Under the pieces are notes generated by a model. It did no database searches and had not been told where the DNA came from. It saw only the letters and a list, made by a program, of their open reading frames with translations. From an uncultured Phycisphaerales bacterium (GTDB lineage: Bacteria; Planctomycetota; Phycisphaerae; Phycisphaerales; SM1A02): DNA of 64,000 nt. Every line of letters begins with the position of its first letter. The first letter of the stretch is position 1. The translations under genes were made by a program, and so were the position numbers. Of this stretch, positions 28,114 to 37,053 are shown piece after piece. Where the stretch lies: NCBI GenBank assembly GCA_949373145.1, contig CASICI010000014.1, forward strand, positions 57,187-121,186. The letters are read 5' to 3'.

Positions 28114-28911
28114 TCAGGCTGCGTCGGCAGCCGTACCCGCGACACCGTCGCGAGTCACCACGAAGAGTTCGCGTGTGATCGGATAAGGCATGCGACGGAA
28201 ATCCTGGCCGACTCGCTGGCGAAGCCTGTCGAGAAAGGAATCGGGGCCATTGCTCACGGCGACGAAACAATCTCGTGCCGGCGTGGCGACGAAGAAATCG
28301 CCGTCGAGTTCAGGCGCAAGTCGCTTGTGCAAGGTGGTGAGCAGCAGTCGTGCGGCATCGTATCCATCCTTTTCGGAGACCATCGCCGCGCGTCCGCCAT
28401 CATTGCTTTGGATGACCTTGATCTTCACTTCGGGCACGTACCGCGAAAGATTCTTTCGTGAGATGTCATCGAGATCCTCGGGACCAAGGCCCCATTTGAT
28501 CATCTGCTCGGTCGTGATCGAGACCGTGACCTCGGGAAGATCGATCACGTAGACGATGACGGTGCCGTTGACGTAGGGAATGTGCGCGACCTGCTCGCGA
28601 TCGAGACGATCGAAGATGCTCAAGGGTTGAATCCTGGGCATGATGCGACCTCGAGCCATTGCCAGAGGCATGGGGAGATTCAGCACGAGATCGCCTTCGA
28701 GCACTTTTTCGAGGTAGTTTTCGACGATCTCAGTTCCACGGGACGGGTTTCTAAGCACCATCCGGTACAGGTTTTCCAGCCCAAGATGTCGCCCGCTGAC
28801 GATCAGGTCCAGAGGACCGACCAGCTCGGGTTCTCGATCAGGAAAATAGCGTTTCAGGAGCACTGCCACCTGTTCGCCGAAAGCCTCTGGTTCTCTGGGA
28901 AGATGTGCCAT
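28114..28911 (-). CDS. DUF1444 (YtpQ-like, UPF0354) family protein
   Basis: A 265-residue protein read from ATG 28911 (MAHLPREPEAFGEQ), chosen because a GGAGAG lies upstream and the further N-terminal extension is antisense to the 5' region of kdsA. Diagnostic stretches are VENYLEKVLEG, AHIPYVNGTVIVYVIDLPEV, LDDISRKNLSRY and SEKDGYDAARLLL. DUF1444 proteins are cytoplasmic and of unknown function. It heads the probable operon with trpG and the hypothetical protein. Confidence 0.85.
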   Translation of the reverse strand: MAHLPREPEAFGEQVAVLLKRYFPDREPELVGPLDLIVSGRHLGLENLYRMVLRNPSRGTEIVENYLEKVLEGDLVLNLPMPLAMARGRIMPRIQPLSIFDRLDREQVAHIPYVNGTVIVYVIDLPEVTVSITTEQMIKWGLGPEDLDDISRKNLSRYVPEVKIKVIQSNDGGRAAMVSEKDGYDAARLLLTTLHKRLAPELDGDFFVATPARDCFVAVSNGPDSFLDRLRQRVGQDFRRMPYPITRELFVVTRDGVAGTAADAA

Positions 28912-29154
28912 CTTCGCTCTCCAAGAAACCCCTACCTGCCACCTCCCCCGATCACACGCGGGCATGGTGATGAAACGTTGCCGGAAGCCTCTTCCTCCAA
29001 AGGCTTCAGGCGTAGTTGTCTTCGGCCATCCGGAAGTCCGGCTTGCGCAAAGAACACGGAAGAACATGAAATCAGTGACGAGGTCGCCGAAACATCGTTT
29101 AAAGGCGGATGTACCATGGAACCTCGTACCAACCGAACAATGAGGAACAGACCG

Positions 29155-30012
29155 ATGTCGGAACCAATGACTGATACGCAGGCGCTCCACGACTGGTTCG
29201 ATTATTCAGACGGAGATCGTCCCCTTCTGATCATTGCGGGGCCCTGTGTCCTGGAAACACCGGAAATCAACCGCCAGATCGGAACCGAGGTCTCCCAGAT
29301 CTGTGCCGATCTCGACATCCCGTATGTCTTCAAAGCCAGTTTCGACAAAGCCAATCGTTCCAGCATCGGATCCGCTCGAGGCCCCGGCGCGGAGCGAGGT
29401 CTCGAGGAAATCGCCAGGATCGGTCGTGAACTCTGCCGTCCGACATGCACGGACATTCATCTTCCCGAACAGGCGAAGCTGGCCGCTGACCATGTGTCAC
29501 TGCTTCAGATACCGGCGTTTCTCTGCCGCCAGACCGACCTCCTGTGCGCTGCAGCTCGAACCGGCGCGGCATTGAATGTGAAGAAGGGGCAGTTTCTGGG
29601 CCCCGATCAGATGACCAACGTGATTTCAAAGGTTCGATCAGCCGGTGGCAAACGACTGATGCTCACCGAGCGAGGCACGTTCTTCGGATATGACCGCCTG
29701 GTGAATGACTTCATCGGACTTGGTGACATGATGGAACTCGGTGCCAGGGAACACTGTCCGGTGTGCTTCGATGTCACACATTCGACCCAGTTGCCCGGCG
29801 ATGGAGGCACCCACACCGGTGGGCGCCCGGAGCGGGCACCACTGCTTGCCACCGCCGCCACTTCGGTTGGCGTCGACTGCCTCTTCATCGAATGCCACCC
29901 GGACCCTTCGACCGGAAGCAGTGATGCCGCCACCATGGTGCCGCTTTCCGACGTCAGAGGGTTGCTGACCCGACTCGTGAGAATCCGTCAGGCGATGGTG
30001 GATCCGTGCTAG
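29155..30012 (+). CDS. kdsA: 3-deoxy-8-phosphooctulonate synthase (KDO-8-P synthase)
   Basis: A 285-residue KdsA, which condenses arabinose 5-phosphate with phosphoenolpyruvate in KDO biosynthesis. ATG 29155 is chosen because GAGGAA ends seven bases earlier; an ATG at 29116 is possible. The family signature IIAGPCVLETPE, FKASFDKANRSS, ALNVKKGQFLGPDQMTN, DVTHSTQLPG and FIECHPDP are all present. With lpxI it indicates a KDO-lipid A envelope. Confidence 0.95.
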   Translation: MSEPMTDTQALHDWFDYSDGDRPLLIIAGPCVLETPEINRQIGTEVSQICADLDIPYVFKASFDKANRSSIGSARGPGAERGLEEIARIGRELCRPTCTDIHLPEQAKLAADHVSLLQIPAFLCRQTDLLCAAARTGAALNVKKGQFLGPDQMTNVISKVRSAGGKRLMLTERGTFFGYDRLVNDFIGLGDMMELGAREHCPVCFDVTHSTQLPGDGGTHTGGRPERAPLLATAATSVGVDCLFIECHPDPSTGSSDAATMVPLSDVRGLLTRLVRIRQAMVDPC

Positions 30013-30028
30013 AGGTTCCGGGACAAGC

Positions 30029-30052
30029 GCGTTCTTTTTTCGAATAGAACGC
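30029..30052 (+). terminator. Weak hairpin between kdsA and mcsA
   Basis: A seven-base stem (GCGTTCT/AGAACGC) encloses a ten-base loop rich in T. The T residues lie in the loop, not after the stem, so termination is doubtful. Confidence 0.3.
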
Positions 30053-30099
30053 CACCATCAGGGGATGCATGACTATCGTGAGGAAGGCGGAGAAACGAC

Positions 30100-30603
30100 A
30101 TGGAACACAAATGCGACAGATGTGAAAAGCCTGCCCAGGTCCACGAGGTGAGGATCAAGAACGGCAAGAAGCACGAGATCCATCTCTGCCCGGAATGCGC
30201 CGCCGCGGAAGGCTACGGATCGACCGGAGCCCCCACGGCACCGCAGTTCGCCAAGGCGATCCCGGTGCCCGCCCAGGCGCAGAGACGTCGCATCACCAGC
30301 TGCTCGACATGCGGCCTGTCCATCGCGAAGTTCCGCCACCATGGCGTCCTTGGCTGCCCGAGCTGCTATCAGGCCTTCGAGAAACATCTCGAACCCCTGA
30401 TCGCCAGAGCACAGGGAGGGGCGACCCACCACTGCGGCCATATTCCAGAACGACAGGAAGGGCACATGGATCGGCAGCTGCAGCGCTCGAAACTGCTCAA
30501 GAAGTTGAACGAAGCGATCGCAGCCGAACAATACGAGCGCGCAGCGGAGATCCGTGATTCCCTGCAGGGTCTTGGCGGTTCGGTCCTCGGCGGGGAGGAA
30601 TGA
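30100..30603 (+). CDS. mcsA: McsA-like zinc-finger and UVR-domain activator protein
   Basis: A 167-residue McsA homologue. Four CXXC motifs (CDRCEK, CPECAA, CSTCGL, CPSCYQ) make two zinc-binding knuckles. A C-terminal UVR domain (SKLLKKLNEAIAAEQYERAAEIRDSL, residues about 128-153) resembles those of UvrB/C and ClpC. In Firmicutes McsA activates the arginine kinase McsB, whose gene follows by seven bases here. It implies a protein arginine phosphorylation pathway linked to ClpC (12.7 kb). Confidence 0.92.
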   Translation: MEHKCDRCEKPAQVHEVRIKNGKKHEIHLCPECAAAEGYGSTGAPTAPQFAKAIPVPAQAQRRRITSCSTCGLSIAKFRHHGVLGCPSCYQAFEKHLEPLIARAQGGATHHCGHIPERQEGHMDRQLQRSKLLKKLNEAIAAEQYERAAEIRDSLQGLGGSVLGGEE

Positions 30604-30609
30604 GACATC

Positions 30610-31653
30610 ATGGTTGGACCTCTTGACAACGATTCATGGCTCGGAGCCTCCGGCAAGGACTGGGACATCGTCCTCTCCAGCAGAGTCAGACTCGCACGCA
30701 ACGTGGCCGGCGTTCCCTTCGTGGGCATGGCGAGCGATCCCGATCGCAACGAAGTCGTGGGCATGGTCAGAAGAATTCCGATGTTCGCCGGCAATGACGC
30801 CGATCTCACCTGGCATGAGATGGAGAACATGGCAGACCGTGATCGCCGCATGCTCGTCGAACGACATCTCATCTCCCACCAGTTCGCAGATGCGACATTT
30901 CCCCGCGGAGTGGCGATCTCCAAGGACCAACGTCTCAGTGTGATGGTCAATGAAGAGGACCATCTGAGAATCCAGACGCTTGCGCCCGGCCTGGCTTTGC
31001 GAGAGGCCTTTCAACGGGTCTCCGAAGTCAGAGACGAGTTCGAATCCTCGATCGAGTTCGCCTTCAGTCCCCGATGGGGTTTTCTGACCGCATGCCCGAC
31101 GAACGTGGGTTGCGGCATTCGTTTTTCGGTGATGCTCCACCTCCCGGCGATCCGCATCACGGAGGAGCTCGGTCGTGTCAGACAAGCGGCGAAGGATCTC
31201 GATCTGGCCGTTCGCGGATACCACGGCGAAGGCAGCGAGTCGGTCGGTGATTTCTTTCAGATCTCGAACCAGATCACGCTCGGGACGTCCGAGGACGACC
31301 TGCTCGAGGAATTCCTGGGAGCGGTCGTCCCTCGACTCGTCGAATATGAACGGCACGCACGGACCGTCCTTCAGGAGAAGAAACGAGTGATGCTCGAGGA
31401 CTTCGTCCACCGAGCGCACGGGACACTTCTCTCGGCTCGCCTGCTTGGTATCGACGAAGCGATCAAGCTGCTGAGCAGACTGCGGATCGGACGCGCTCTG
31501 GAAGTCGTCGGCTCACCTGATCTCTCCGTGATCCACCGACTGCTGCTCAATGTCCAGCCAGCGCATCTGTGCGCCTTGAGCGGAACCAGCATGGAAGAAG
31601 GCGAAGAGACGCTGGCGGCACGAGCTGAAATGGTGCGCAACGCTCTCGGCTGA
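30610..31653 (+). CDS. mcsB: Protein-arginine kinase McsB
   Basis: A 347-residue guanidino phosphotransferase-type kinase that phosphorylates protein arginines. It has SSRVRLARNVAGVPF near the start, VNEEDHLRIQ (the highly conserved acidic element), LTACPTNVGCGIRFSVMLHLPA (family form usually CPTNxGTGxRASVMLHLP; the Thr is Cys here) and DFFQISNQITLGTSEDD. The length equals Bacillus McsB. It is adjacent to mcsA as in the ctsR-mcsA-mcsB-clpC operon, although clpC lies 15 kb away and ctsR is absent. Confidence 0.95.
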   Translation: MVGPLDNDSWLGASGKDWDIVLSSRVRLARNVAGVPFVGMASDPDRNEVVGMVRRIPMFAGNDADLTWHEMENMADRDRRMLVERHLISHQFADATFPRGVAISKDQRLSVMVNEEDHLRIQTLAPGLALREAFQRVSEVRDEFESSIEFAFSPRWGFLTACPTNVGCGIRFSVMLHLPAIRITEELGRVRQAAKDLDLAVRGYHGEGSESVGDFFQISNQITLGTSEDDLLEEFLGAVVPRLVEYERHARTVLQEKKRVMLEDFVHRAHGTLLSARLLGIDEAIKLLSRLRIGRALEVVGSPDLSVIHRLLLNVQPAHLCALSGTSMEEGEETLAARAEMVRNALG

Positions 31654-31729
31654 AACCCGAAGGATGAAACCGCATGACAACCACTTCACGAAACCGTGAA
31701 TCGGTCTTGGCTGCGTCTCGGACGGTTCA

Positions 31730-32035
31730 TCAGATGGAGAACAAGGCGTCGCAGTCGCTCGCGAAGGAAAGATCCTTTTCGGACAATCCTCCGGCATCAT
31801 GCGTGGAAAGCGTGAGGGTCACCTTGTTGTAGCGAACGAGGATGTCAGGGTGGTGCTGAACCGACTCAGCCTTCTCGGCCACGGCATTCACGAACCCCAT
31901 CGATTTGATGAAGTCATCGAAACCGAAGGTCCGCTGGATCGAATCACCGTTCTGAGACCACTCGGGAAGCATGGAAAGCCCTTCGGCAAGTCGTTCCTCG
32001 GTCAGCTTCTCGATGTGGTTCGTCTGATCGGTCAT
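31730..32035 (-). CDS. phhB: Pterin-4a-carbinolamine dehydratase
   Basis: A 101-residue PhhB/DCoH-type protein. It contains SMGFVNAVAEKAESVQHHPDIL and TLSTHDAGGLSEKD, i.e. the conserved (H)HP and THxxGGLT(S)xxD signatures. It dehydrates 4a-hydroxytetrahydrobiopterin in pterin recycling. It stands alone on the minus strand between mcsB and gluQ; no hydroxylase gene is adjacent. Confidence 0.93.
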   Translation of the reverse strand: MTDQTNHIEKLTEERLAEGLSMLPEWSQNGDSIQRTFGFDDFIKSMGFVNAVAEKAESVQHHPDILVRYNKVTLTLSTHDAGGLSEKDLSFASDCDALFSI

Positions 32036-32188
32036 GGCGTCTCTATTCCGTGCAATTGCAGGACTGGGGGTTGCGTCAGCGACACATGTCGGGGCACTAT
32101 AGCGAACGGAGTCGGTGGCGGTACCTTGCCGAACCCGTCTCGATCGAGAAAACCAACCTGAACCCTTGGAAGGGCGTCAGACACGCTC

Positions 32189-33166
32189 ATGGCCGATTCC
32201 AGAAGAACCACCCGACTCGCTCCGTCTCCCTCTGGAGCCCTCCACCTGGGCAATGCCAGAAGCCTGTTGCTGTGCTGGGCGATCGGCCGGGCGCAAGACT
32301 GGCGGGTCCTCTTGCGCATGGAGGATCTCGACGGCGAACGCTGCAGCGGTCACTCGGAATCTTTGATCCTCGAGGACCTCCAATGGCTCGGACTCGACTG
32401 GGACGGGGAGATGATCAGGCAGTCGGAGGACCTCGAACGGCATCGAAGTTCGGTGATTCGGGCGGCGAAGGCGGGAACCATCTTTCAGTGCGCCCGATCA
32501 CGGCGCGCGCTTCGTGAAGCTTCGGATGCGATGGCCGCCCCGCATGAAGGCGGTCCGAAAGCACGTTCGACGATCGACATGAGACCCGCGGGCCGGGAAG
32601 CGTATCGATTCTCGAAAGGCGAACACAACCATCGGGCGACCATCGCCGAGGGCCACATGGTGATTGAAGATCAGATTCTGGGCTCATACGAATGCGATCC
32701 CCTCGAGATGTTCGGAGATCCCATCGTGTGGACACGACGCGACACGCCGTCGTACCAACTCGCGGTCGTGCTCGACGATGCACACCACGGCATCACCGAC
32801 GTGATTCGTGGTGATGACCTGCTTCCTTCGGCTGCGTTGCAAAGTCGTCTGGCCGACCGCTTCGGGGTCCCGTCACCTCGATGGTGGCATGTCCCCCTGA
32901 TGAGAGATCATGACGGCCGAAGATTGGCCACACGTGACCAGGACGAGACGCTGACTCAGATGAGAGCAAGGGGCGTCCAAGGCACGCACGTGATCGAGCA
33001 CCTGGCGAAAGGCTGCGGCTTCGAAGCACCGTATCCGAGAACCGCGGTTGAATTTGCCGAGAAACTCGACCTTGAGTCGATGGTGACCTGGTCACGTCGG
33101 ACAAGTCATGATGGTGGAGATCGTCTGCCGGAAGACATCGAAGAAAGATTGAAGGAGTCACCATGA
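32189..33166 (+). CDS. gluQ: Glutamyl-Q tRNA(Asp) synthetase
   Basis: A 325-residue class I tRNA synthetase-like enzyme that glutamylates queuosine in tRNA-Asp. It carries the HIGH-like element GALHLGNARSLL near the N-terminus, RMEDLDGERC and, at the KMSKS position, RRLATRDQDETL. The C-terminal anticodon-binding domain of GluRS is absent, as expected. The usual zinc-binding Cys cluster near residue 100 is reduced to one Cys (FQCARSRRAL), so the metal site may be lost. It overlaps the DUF192 gene by four bases. Confidence 0.88.
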   Translation: MADSRRTTRLAPSPSGALHLGNARSLLLCWAIGRAQDWRVLLRMEDLDGERCSGHSESLILEDLQWLGLDWDGEMIRQSEDLERHRSSVIRAAKAGTIFQCARSRRALREASDAMAAPHEGGPKARSTIDMRPAGREAYRFSKGEHNHRATIAEGHMVIEDQILGSYECDPLEMFGDPIVWTRRDTPSYQLAVVLDDAHHGITDVIRGDDLLPSAALQSRLADRFGVPSPRWWHVPLMRDHDGRRLATRDQDETLTQMRARGVQGTHVIEHLAKGCGFEAPYPRTAVEFAEKLDLESMVTWSRRTSHDGGDRLPEDIEERLKESP

Positions 33167-33669
33167 TGCTCACATTCGAAGCAACCCTGAAATACCTGAG
33201 CCTCCTGAGTGTGTGCGTGTTCCTTTCGGCCTGTGGATGCGAGAACGGCCCCGAAGAGGACGTGGTCATCTCGGGAGAGACATTCACTCTGGAAGTGGTC
33301 AGCACGGAGGCCGCCATCGAACGCGGCATGGGAGGACGAAAAAGCCTCGCACGCGATGCTGGAATGCTGTTCGTCTTTCCAGAAGCGAGATCGAGGCGGT
33401 TCTGGATGAAGAATTGCCTCATTTCACTCGACATCATGTTTCTCGATGCCAGAGGGCGCATCACGGCGATCCATCAGATGCCCGCGGAGCCGCTTCAAAC
33501 GGAGAACGAGAGCCTCTCCGACTACGAAGATCGACTTCCGGGCTATCGGAGCCTTCTGGGGGCTCAATATGCGATCGAGCTTCAATACGGGCGAATCGCG
33601 GAGCTGGGCCTGGAAACTGGACAGAAAATCGAGTTGCCGTTCGATTGCCTCAAGACACGGCTTCCGTGA
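33163..33669 (+). CDS. DUF192 family lipoprotein
   Basis: A 168-residue protein with a lipobox (VFLSAC, about residues 20-24). The DUF192 core follows: IERGMGGRKSLARDAGMLFVFPEA, FWMKNCLISLDIMFLD and a C-terminal element with YGRIAELGLETGQKIEL. DUF192 domains are periplasmic and of unknown biochemical role. It is coupled to gluQ by an ATGA overlap. Confidence 0.87.
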   Translation: MMLTFEATLKYLSLLSVCVFLSACGCENGPEEDVVISGETFTLEVVSTEAAIERGMGGRKSLARDAGMLFVFPEARSRRFWMKNCLISLDIMFLDARGRITAIHQMPAEPLQTENESLSDYEDRLPGYRSLLGAQYAIELQYGRIAELGLETGQKIELPFDCLKTRLP

Positions 33670-33740
33670 CCCGATGATCAGGAGGACTCCCGGCTTCAAA
33701 TGCCGCGAGCTCTTCAAGAACTCGATCGTCGAAAGTCTCC

Positions 33741-34994
33741 GTGCACACAGACAGAATTCTCATCCTGTCCGATTCGTCCGACACGCATTCAAACAGGGAT
33801 GCGTGGTCAGTCGAGTTCGATGCCGGACTCGTCGAGTTCGCGCTGCAACCATCGAACTTCATTCACATCGAAGATCCGGCATGGCCACCGCGAATCGACA
33901 AGTCATCGAGGGGGATGGTCGTCTTCCCATCGGAGGAAGCTTCCTCCGAAAACGCACTGGCATCAGCCACGCGAGCGGTGATGGCACGGGCGGAACGACA
34001 TGATCTTCCGGTCGTGGTCCTGTCCGATCATCCGGCACGCGACGTCACGGCCGGACTTTCGGGGCTGACCGTCCTTCCGGCGGAGACCTCGGCTGAAATG
34101 ACCAGCGCGGTGTTCAAGGGCGCACTCTCAACAGCGGCCAGGATTCATCACCTGCGGATGCAGAACGAAGTCAACGGCCGGATCATCGAAAGCGTGACCG
34201 AAGAGATCGATCTGATGGACGAGGAACTGCAGTCGGCGATGATGGTTCAGAAGGCGATGCTTCCACAGGAGATGCCGGGAGTCGGGGATGTCTCGATGGC
34301 CGCCTTCTGGAGACCGTCTTCGTATGTGTCGGGCGATTTCTACCAGGCGAGGATGCTCGATCGGACTCGCATGGGTGTGTTTCTGGCCGATGCCGCCGGG
34401 CACGGTGTCGCATCGGCGCTGATGACGATGATCATGGCAAGATCCTTCGAACCGTGTTCGGATGACGGCCGGATTCTGTCCACGGGCGAAGTGATGCAGA
34501 AGGTCAACAACGCACTGTGCAAGATAGAGCGCTCACGGTCTCGATTCGCCACGGGCATCTACGTGATTCTCGACTGTGAAAATGGTGCGCTCACGTACAG
34601 CACGGCGGGGCACCCGGCACCGATGGTTCTGGGCGGCCAACGAATTAAGGCGCTTGATCTTGAAGATGGCGGACCGGGGATGGGAATCTTCGATGACAGT
34701 CCATTCGAAACGATGCACGCGACGCTTGAAAGCGGCCAGAGTCTTTTGATGTATTCAGATGGTTTCGAGCAGGCATTTCCGACCCCGGACGTTCCCGAAG
34801 AGTCACTCCATCTGCCCAACAACGCATACTTGCGAGTCTTCAAGTCACTTGGAGAGCTGGCCTCACCAAAGGCGATGATCGATCGGCTCGAAGCGGCCAT
34901 CGACGGACGGCGTGGGTCGCTCAGACAGAAGGATGATCTCACCCTGCTGTGCATCCACCGCGCGATGCGATCCATTCAAATCGAAGTTGAGTGA
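33741..34994 (+). CDS. RsbU/SpoIIE-type PP2C serine phosphatase
   Basis: A 417-residue protein read from GTG. The N-terminal 130 residues look like a degenerate response-regulator domain (ILILSDSS, LPVVVLSDHPARD). A short coiled segment (about residues 140-170) leads to the SpoIIE domain: VQKAMLPQEMP, SYVSGDFYQARMLD, LADAAGHGVASALMT, TYSTAGHPAPM and QSLLMYSDGFEQAF. Asp residues in GDFY, ADAAGHG and SDGF form the metal centre. Such enzymes dephosphorylate STAS antagonists. A STAS protein lies at 4.4 kb, but pairing is speculative. Confidence 0.9.
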   Translation: MHTDRILILSDSSDTHSNRDAWSVEFDAGLVEFALQPSNFIHIEDPAWPPRIDKSSRGMVVFPSEEASSENALASATRAVMARAERHDLPVVVLSDHPARDVTAGLSGLTVLPAETSAEMTSAVFKGALSTAARIHHLRMQNEVNGRIIESVTEEIDLMDEELQSAMMVQKAMLPQEMPGVGDVSMAAFWRPSSYVSGDFYQARMLDRTRMGVFLADAAGHGVASALMTMIMARSFEPCSDDGRILSTGEVMQKVNNALCKIERSRSRFATGIYVILDCENGALTYSTAGHPAPMVLGGQRIKALDLEDGGPGMGIFDDSPFETMHATLESGQSLLMYSDGFEQAFPTPDVPEESLHLPNNAYLRVFKSLGELASPKAMIDRLEAAIDGRRGSLRQKDDLTLLCIHRAMRSIQIEVE

Positions 34995-35037
34995 GATCCG
35001 CTGACATTTTCAGAGCCGGCGGGTCTATCCTGAGCGC

Positions 35038-35646
35038 ATGTTCACAGGATTGATTCAACACATGGGTACCATCTCCAGCCGGTCCGAGGACGGCACTGTG
35101 ATTCGCCTCACCATCGACAAGAACGGTTGGGGCCATGATCCGGATCGAGGTGATTCGATCGCCATCAACGGCTGCTGCCTCACGGTGGTCGAAAAGACGC
35201 CCGACCAACTTCAATTCGACATGGTTCGGACCACGACCGACACCACCACCCTCGCGTCACTCGAGGTTGGTACACAGGTCAATCTCGAACACGCCGCGAC
35301 TCCGGCAACTCTTCTGGGTGGTCATCTCGTCCAAGGCCATGTCGAATCCACTGGAACGGTGGTCCACAATCGTGACTTCCCAGACCGAGGTTGGATTCTC
35401 AAGATCAAAACCAGCGACACTCTTTCAAGATTTCTGATCAAAAAAGGGTCGATCACGGTCGATGGGGTCTCGCTCACGATCGCTGAAACGATGGATCAGA
35501 CCCTTGAAATCGCGCTCATTCCCGAAACTTTGGAACGAACAACCCTCTCCGAGCGTCAGGAAGGCGATCTGGTCAATCTTGAGGCCGATTGCCTGGCGAA
35601 GATGGTTTCAGCCCTTCTGGAGCGGACACCACCCGCGGGCGGTTGA
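35038..35646 (+). CDS. ribE: Riboflavin synthase, alpha subunit
   Basis: A 202-residue enzyme forming riboflavin from two 6,7-dimethyl-8-ribityllumazine molecules. It begins with the hallmark MFTGLIQHMG. Two lumazine-binding repeats are visible: GDSIAINGCCLTV with LGGHLVQGHVE, and KKGSITVDGVSLTI with ALIPETLERTTL. No ribD/ribH is adjacent and no FMN riboswitch is seen upstream. The gap to the preceding phosphatase is 43 bases. Confidence 0.95.
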   Translation: MFTGLIQHMGTISSRSEDGTVIRLTIDKNGWGHDPDRGDSIAINGCCLTVVEKTPDQLQFDMVRTTTDTTTLASLEVGTQVNLEHAATPATLLGGHLVQGHVESTGTVVHNRDFPDRGWILKIKTSDTLSRFLIKKGSITVDGVSLTIAETMDQTLEIALIPETLERTTLSERQEGDLVNLEADCLAKMVSALLERTPPAGG

Positions 35647-35727
35647 CGCTTCCCCTTCTGATTCCGATACTGACCGGATTCGAATCGGGGGAACGTGATT
35701 CTTCCGACCGATGCAGGAGCCCCACTC

Positions 35728-37053
35728 ATGTCAGGAACCCACCAGATGATCTCCAATGAATCGACTCTCAGGCACATCCGCACAACGACGATCGCATGCA
35801 CCTTCGCCGCCATCGCCGCCTGTGGTCTTTCAGCCTGCAAGAATCCGGATCGAACCACTCGCTATCAGGGCTCGAACACCACCGCGATGACGGCTGCCGC
35901 TCCGGCACCTGCACCGGAAACGCAAGCTCGGACAACGACTTCCGAAGAGGCCGCCGCGACGATGTCGAAGTCGTCCACGGAAAAGATCATGACGATGGCC
36001 GATCAGTCCAGACTGGTCAGCACCGACTCGAGCAGCGCGCTCGGTCTGCAGACGATCTGGCAGTCGACCACTGCGGGTTCCGGAACCTATGGAATCAAAT
36101 CGGTCCACCGCATTCAAAACGAATTGATCGTTGCGGATCGGAACAACGTTCTCACCAGTCTGCGCCTCGACAGTGGCGACACGATCTGGAAGGACGGTTC
36201 CCTGCCTCGCAAGGAGACGATCTTCGGCATCGATCTCTTCACCACCAGCGGACAGGACTTCTACTACGTCACCACGGATACCGATGTCTTCGTGATCGCA
36301 TCCGAAACCGGGTACATCGTCAACAGACAGAACATGGTTCGCATTCCCGACACGACCGTGATTCGTGCCGGAGAGAATCTCATCTTTGGAACGGCCACCG
36401 GAAGAATCGTCTGGCACAACACCAGGGTGGGATACGAACTCAAAGCGAACAAGCTTGGCAGCGGAATCGTCAACGGCCCCATCAGAGTGGGCAAGAATCT
36501 CCTTGCCGCCAGCGTCGATGGTGAACTCATGATGATGAGTGCCAGAAGTGGACAGCGATTCTGGCGCAAGGACCTGAAGGTCGGCATCGAAAGCCCCCCC
36601 ACTGCATCGAACTATGCGGCGTACGTGGCGGATCAAGGCCAGCGACTGACCTGCATGGAACTTGAAAGCGGCCAGAAACTCTGGCAGTTCTTCAGCCCCA
36701 GTCCTTTCGTGGGTGGACCGATCACCATCGGTGACCGCGTCTTCCAGTTCACGGAATCCGAAGGTCTCAACTGCTTTGATGCACTTCCACTCAATGCGCC
36801 CCAGGGACGGAAGCTGTGGTCGAATGAAGACATCCAGGGTGAAATCGTGACTGCGATCGGAAACGACATTCTCGTCTGGAACGCGAAACGTCACATGCTT
36901 GCTCGCATCGATTCAGACCGCGGAGACCTGAGATCTTCGACGACTCTTCCAATGGTCTCCATGGTCGAGGCCAGCCGAGATGCTCAAGGAAACCTTCTCC
37001 TGATCGCCGCCTCGAACGATGGCCGACTCCAACTGCTGGAATCCAAGAAATAA
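35728..37053 (+). CDS. PQQ-like beta-propeller lipoprotein
   Basis: A protein of about 441 residues. ATG 35728 is chosen because AGGAG lies eight bases upstream; GTG 35695 is the alternative. The lipobox is CGLSACKN near residue 37. The mature part has a short Ala/Thr/Glu-rich linker, then repeating PQQ/pyrrolo-quinoline-like blades (NNVLTSLRLDSGDTIWKD, GELMMMSARSGQRFWRKD, LTCMELESGQKLWQF). This resembles BamB-like propellers, but a structural role in outer-membrane assembly is inference. It ends TAA directly followed by the ATG of purH. Confidence 0.83.
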   Translation: MSGTHQMISNESTLRHIRTTTIACTFAAIAACGLSACKNPDRTTRYQGSNTTAMTAAAPAPAPETQARTTTSEEAAATMSKSSTEKIMTMADQSRLVSTDSSSALGLQTIWQSTTAGSGTYGIKSVHRIQNELIVADRNNVLTSLRLDSGDTIWKDGSLPRKETIFGIDLFTTSGQDFYYVTTDTDVFVIASETGYIVNRQNMVRIPDTTVIRAGENLIFGTATGRIVWHNTRVGYELKANKLGSGIVNGPIRVGKNLLAASVDGELMMMSARSGQRFWRKDLKVGIESPPTASNYAAYVADQGQRLTCMELESGQKLWQFFSPSPFVGGPITIGDRVFQFTESEGLNCFDALPLNAPQGRKLWSNEDIQGEIVTAIGNDILVWNAKRHMLARIDSDRGDLRSSTTLPMVSMVEASRDAQGNLLLIAASNDGRLQLLESKK

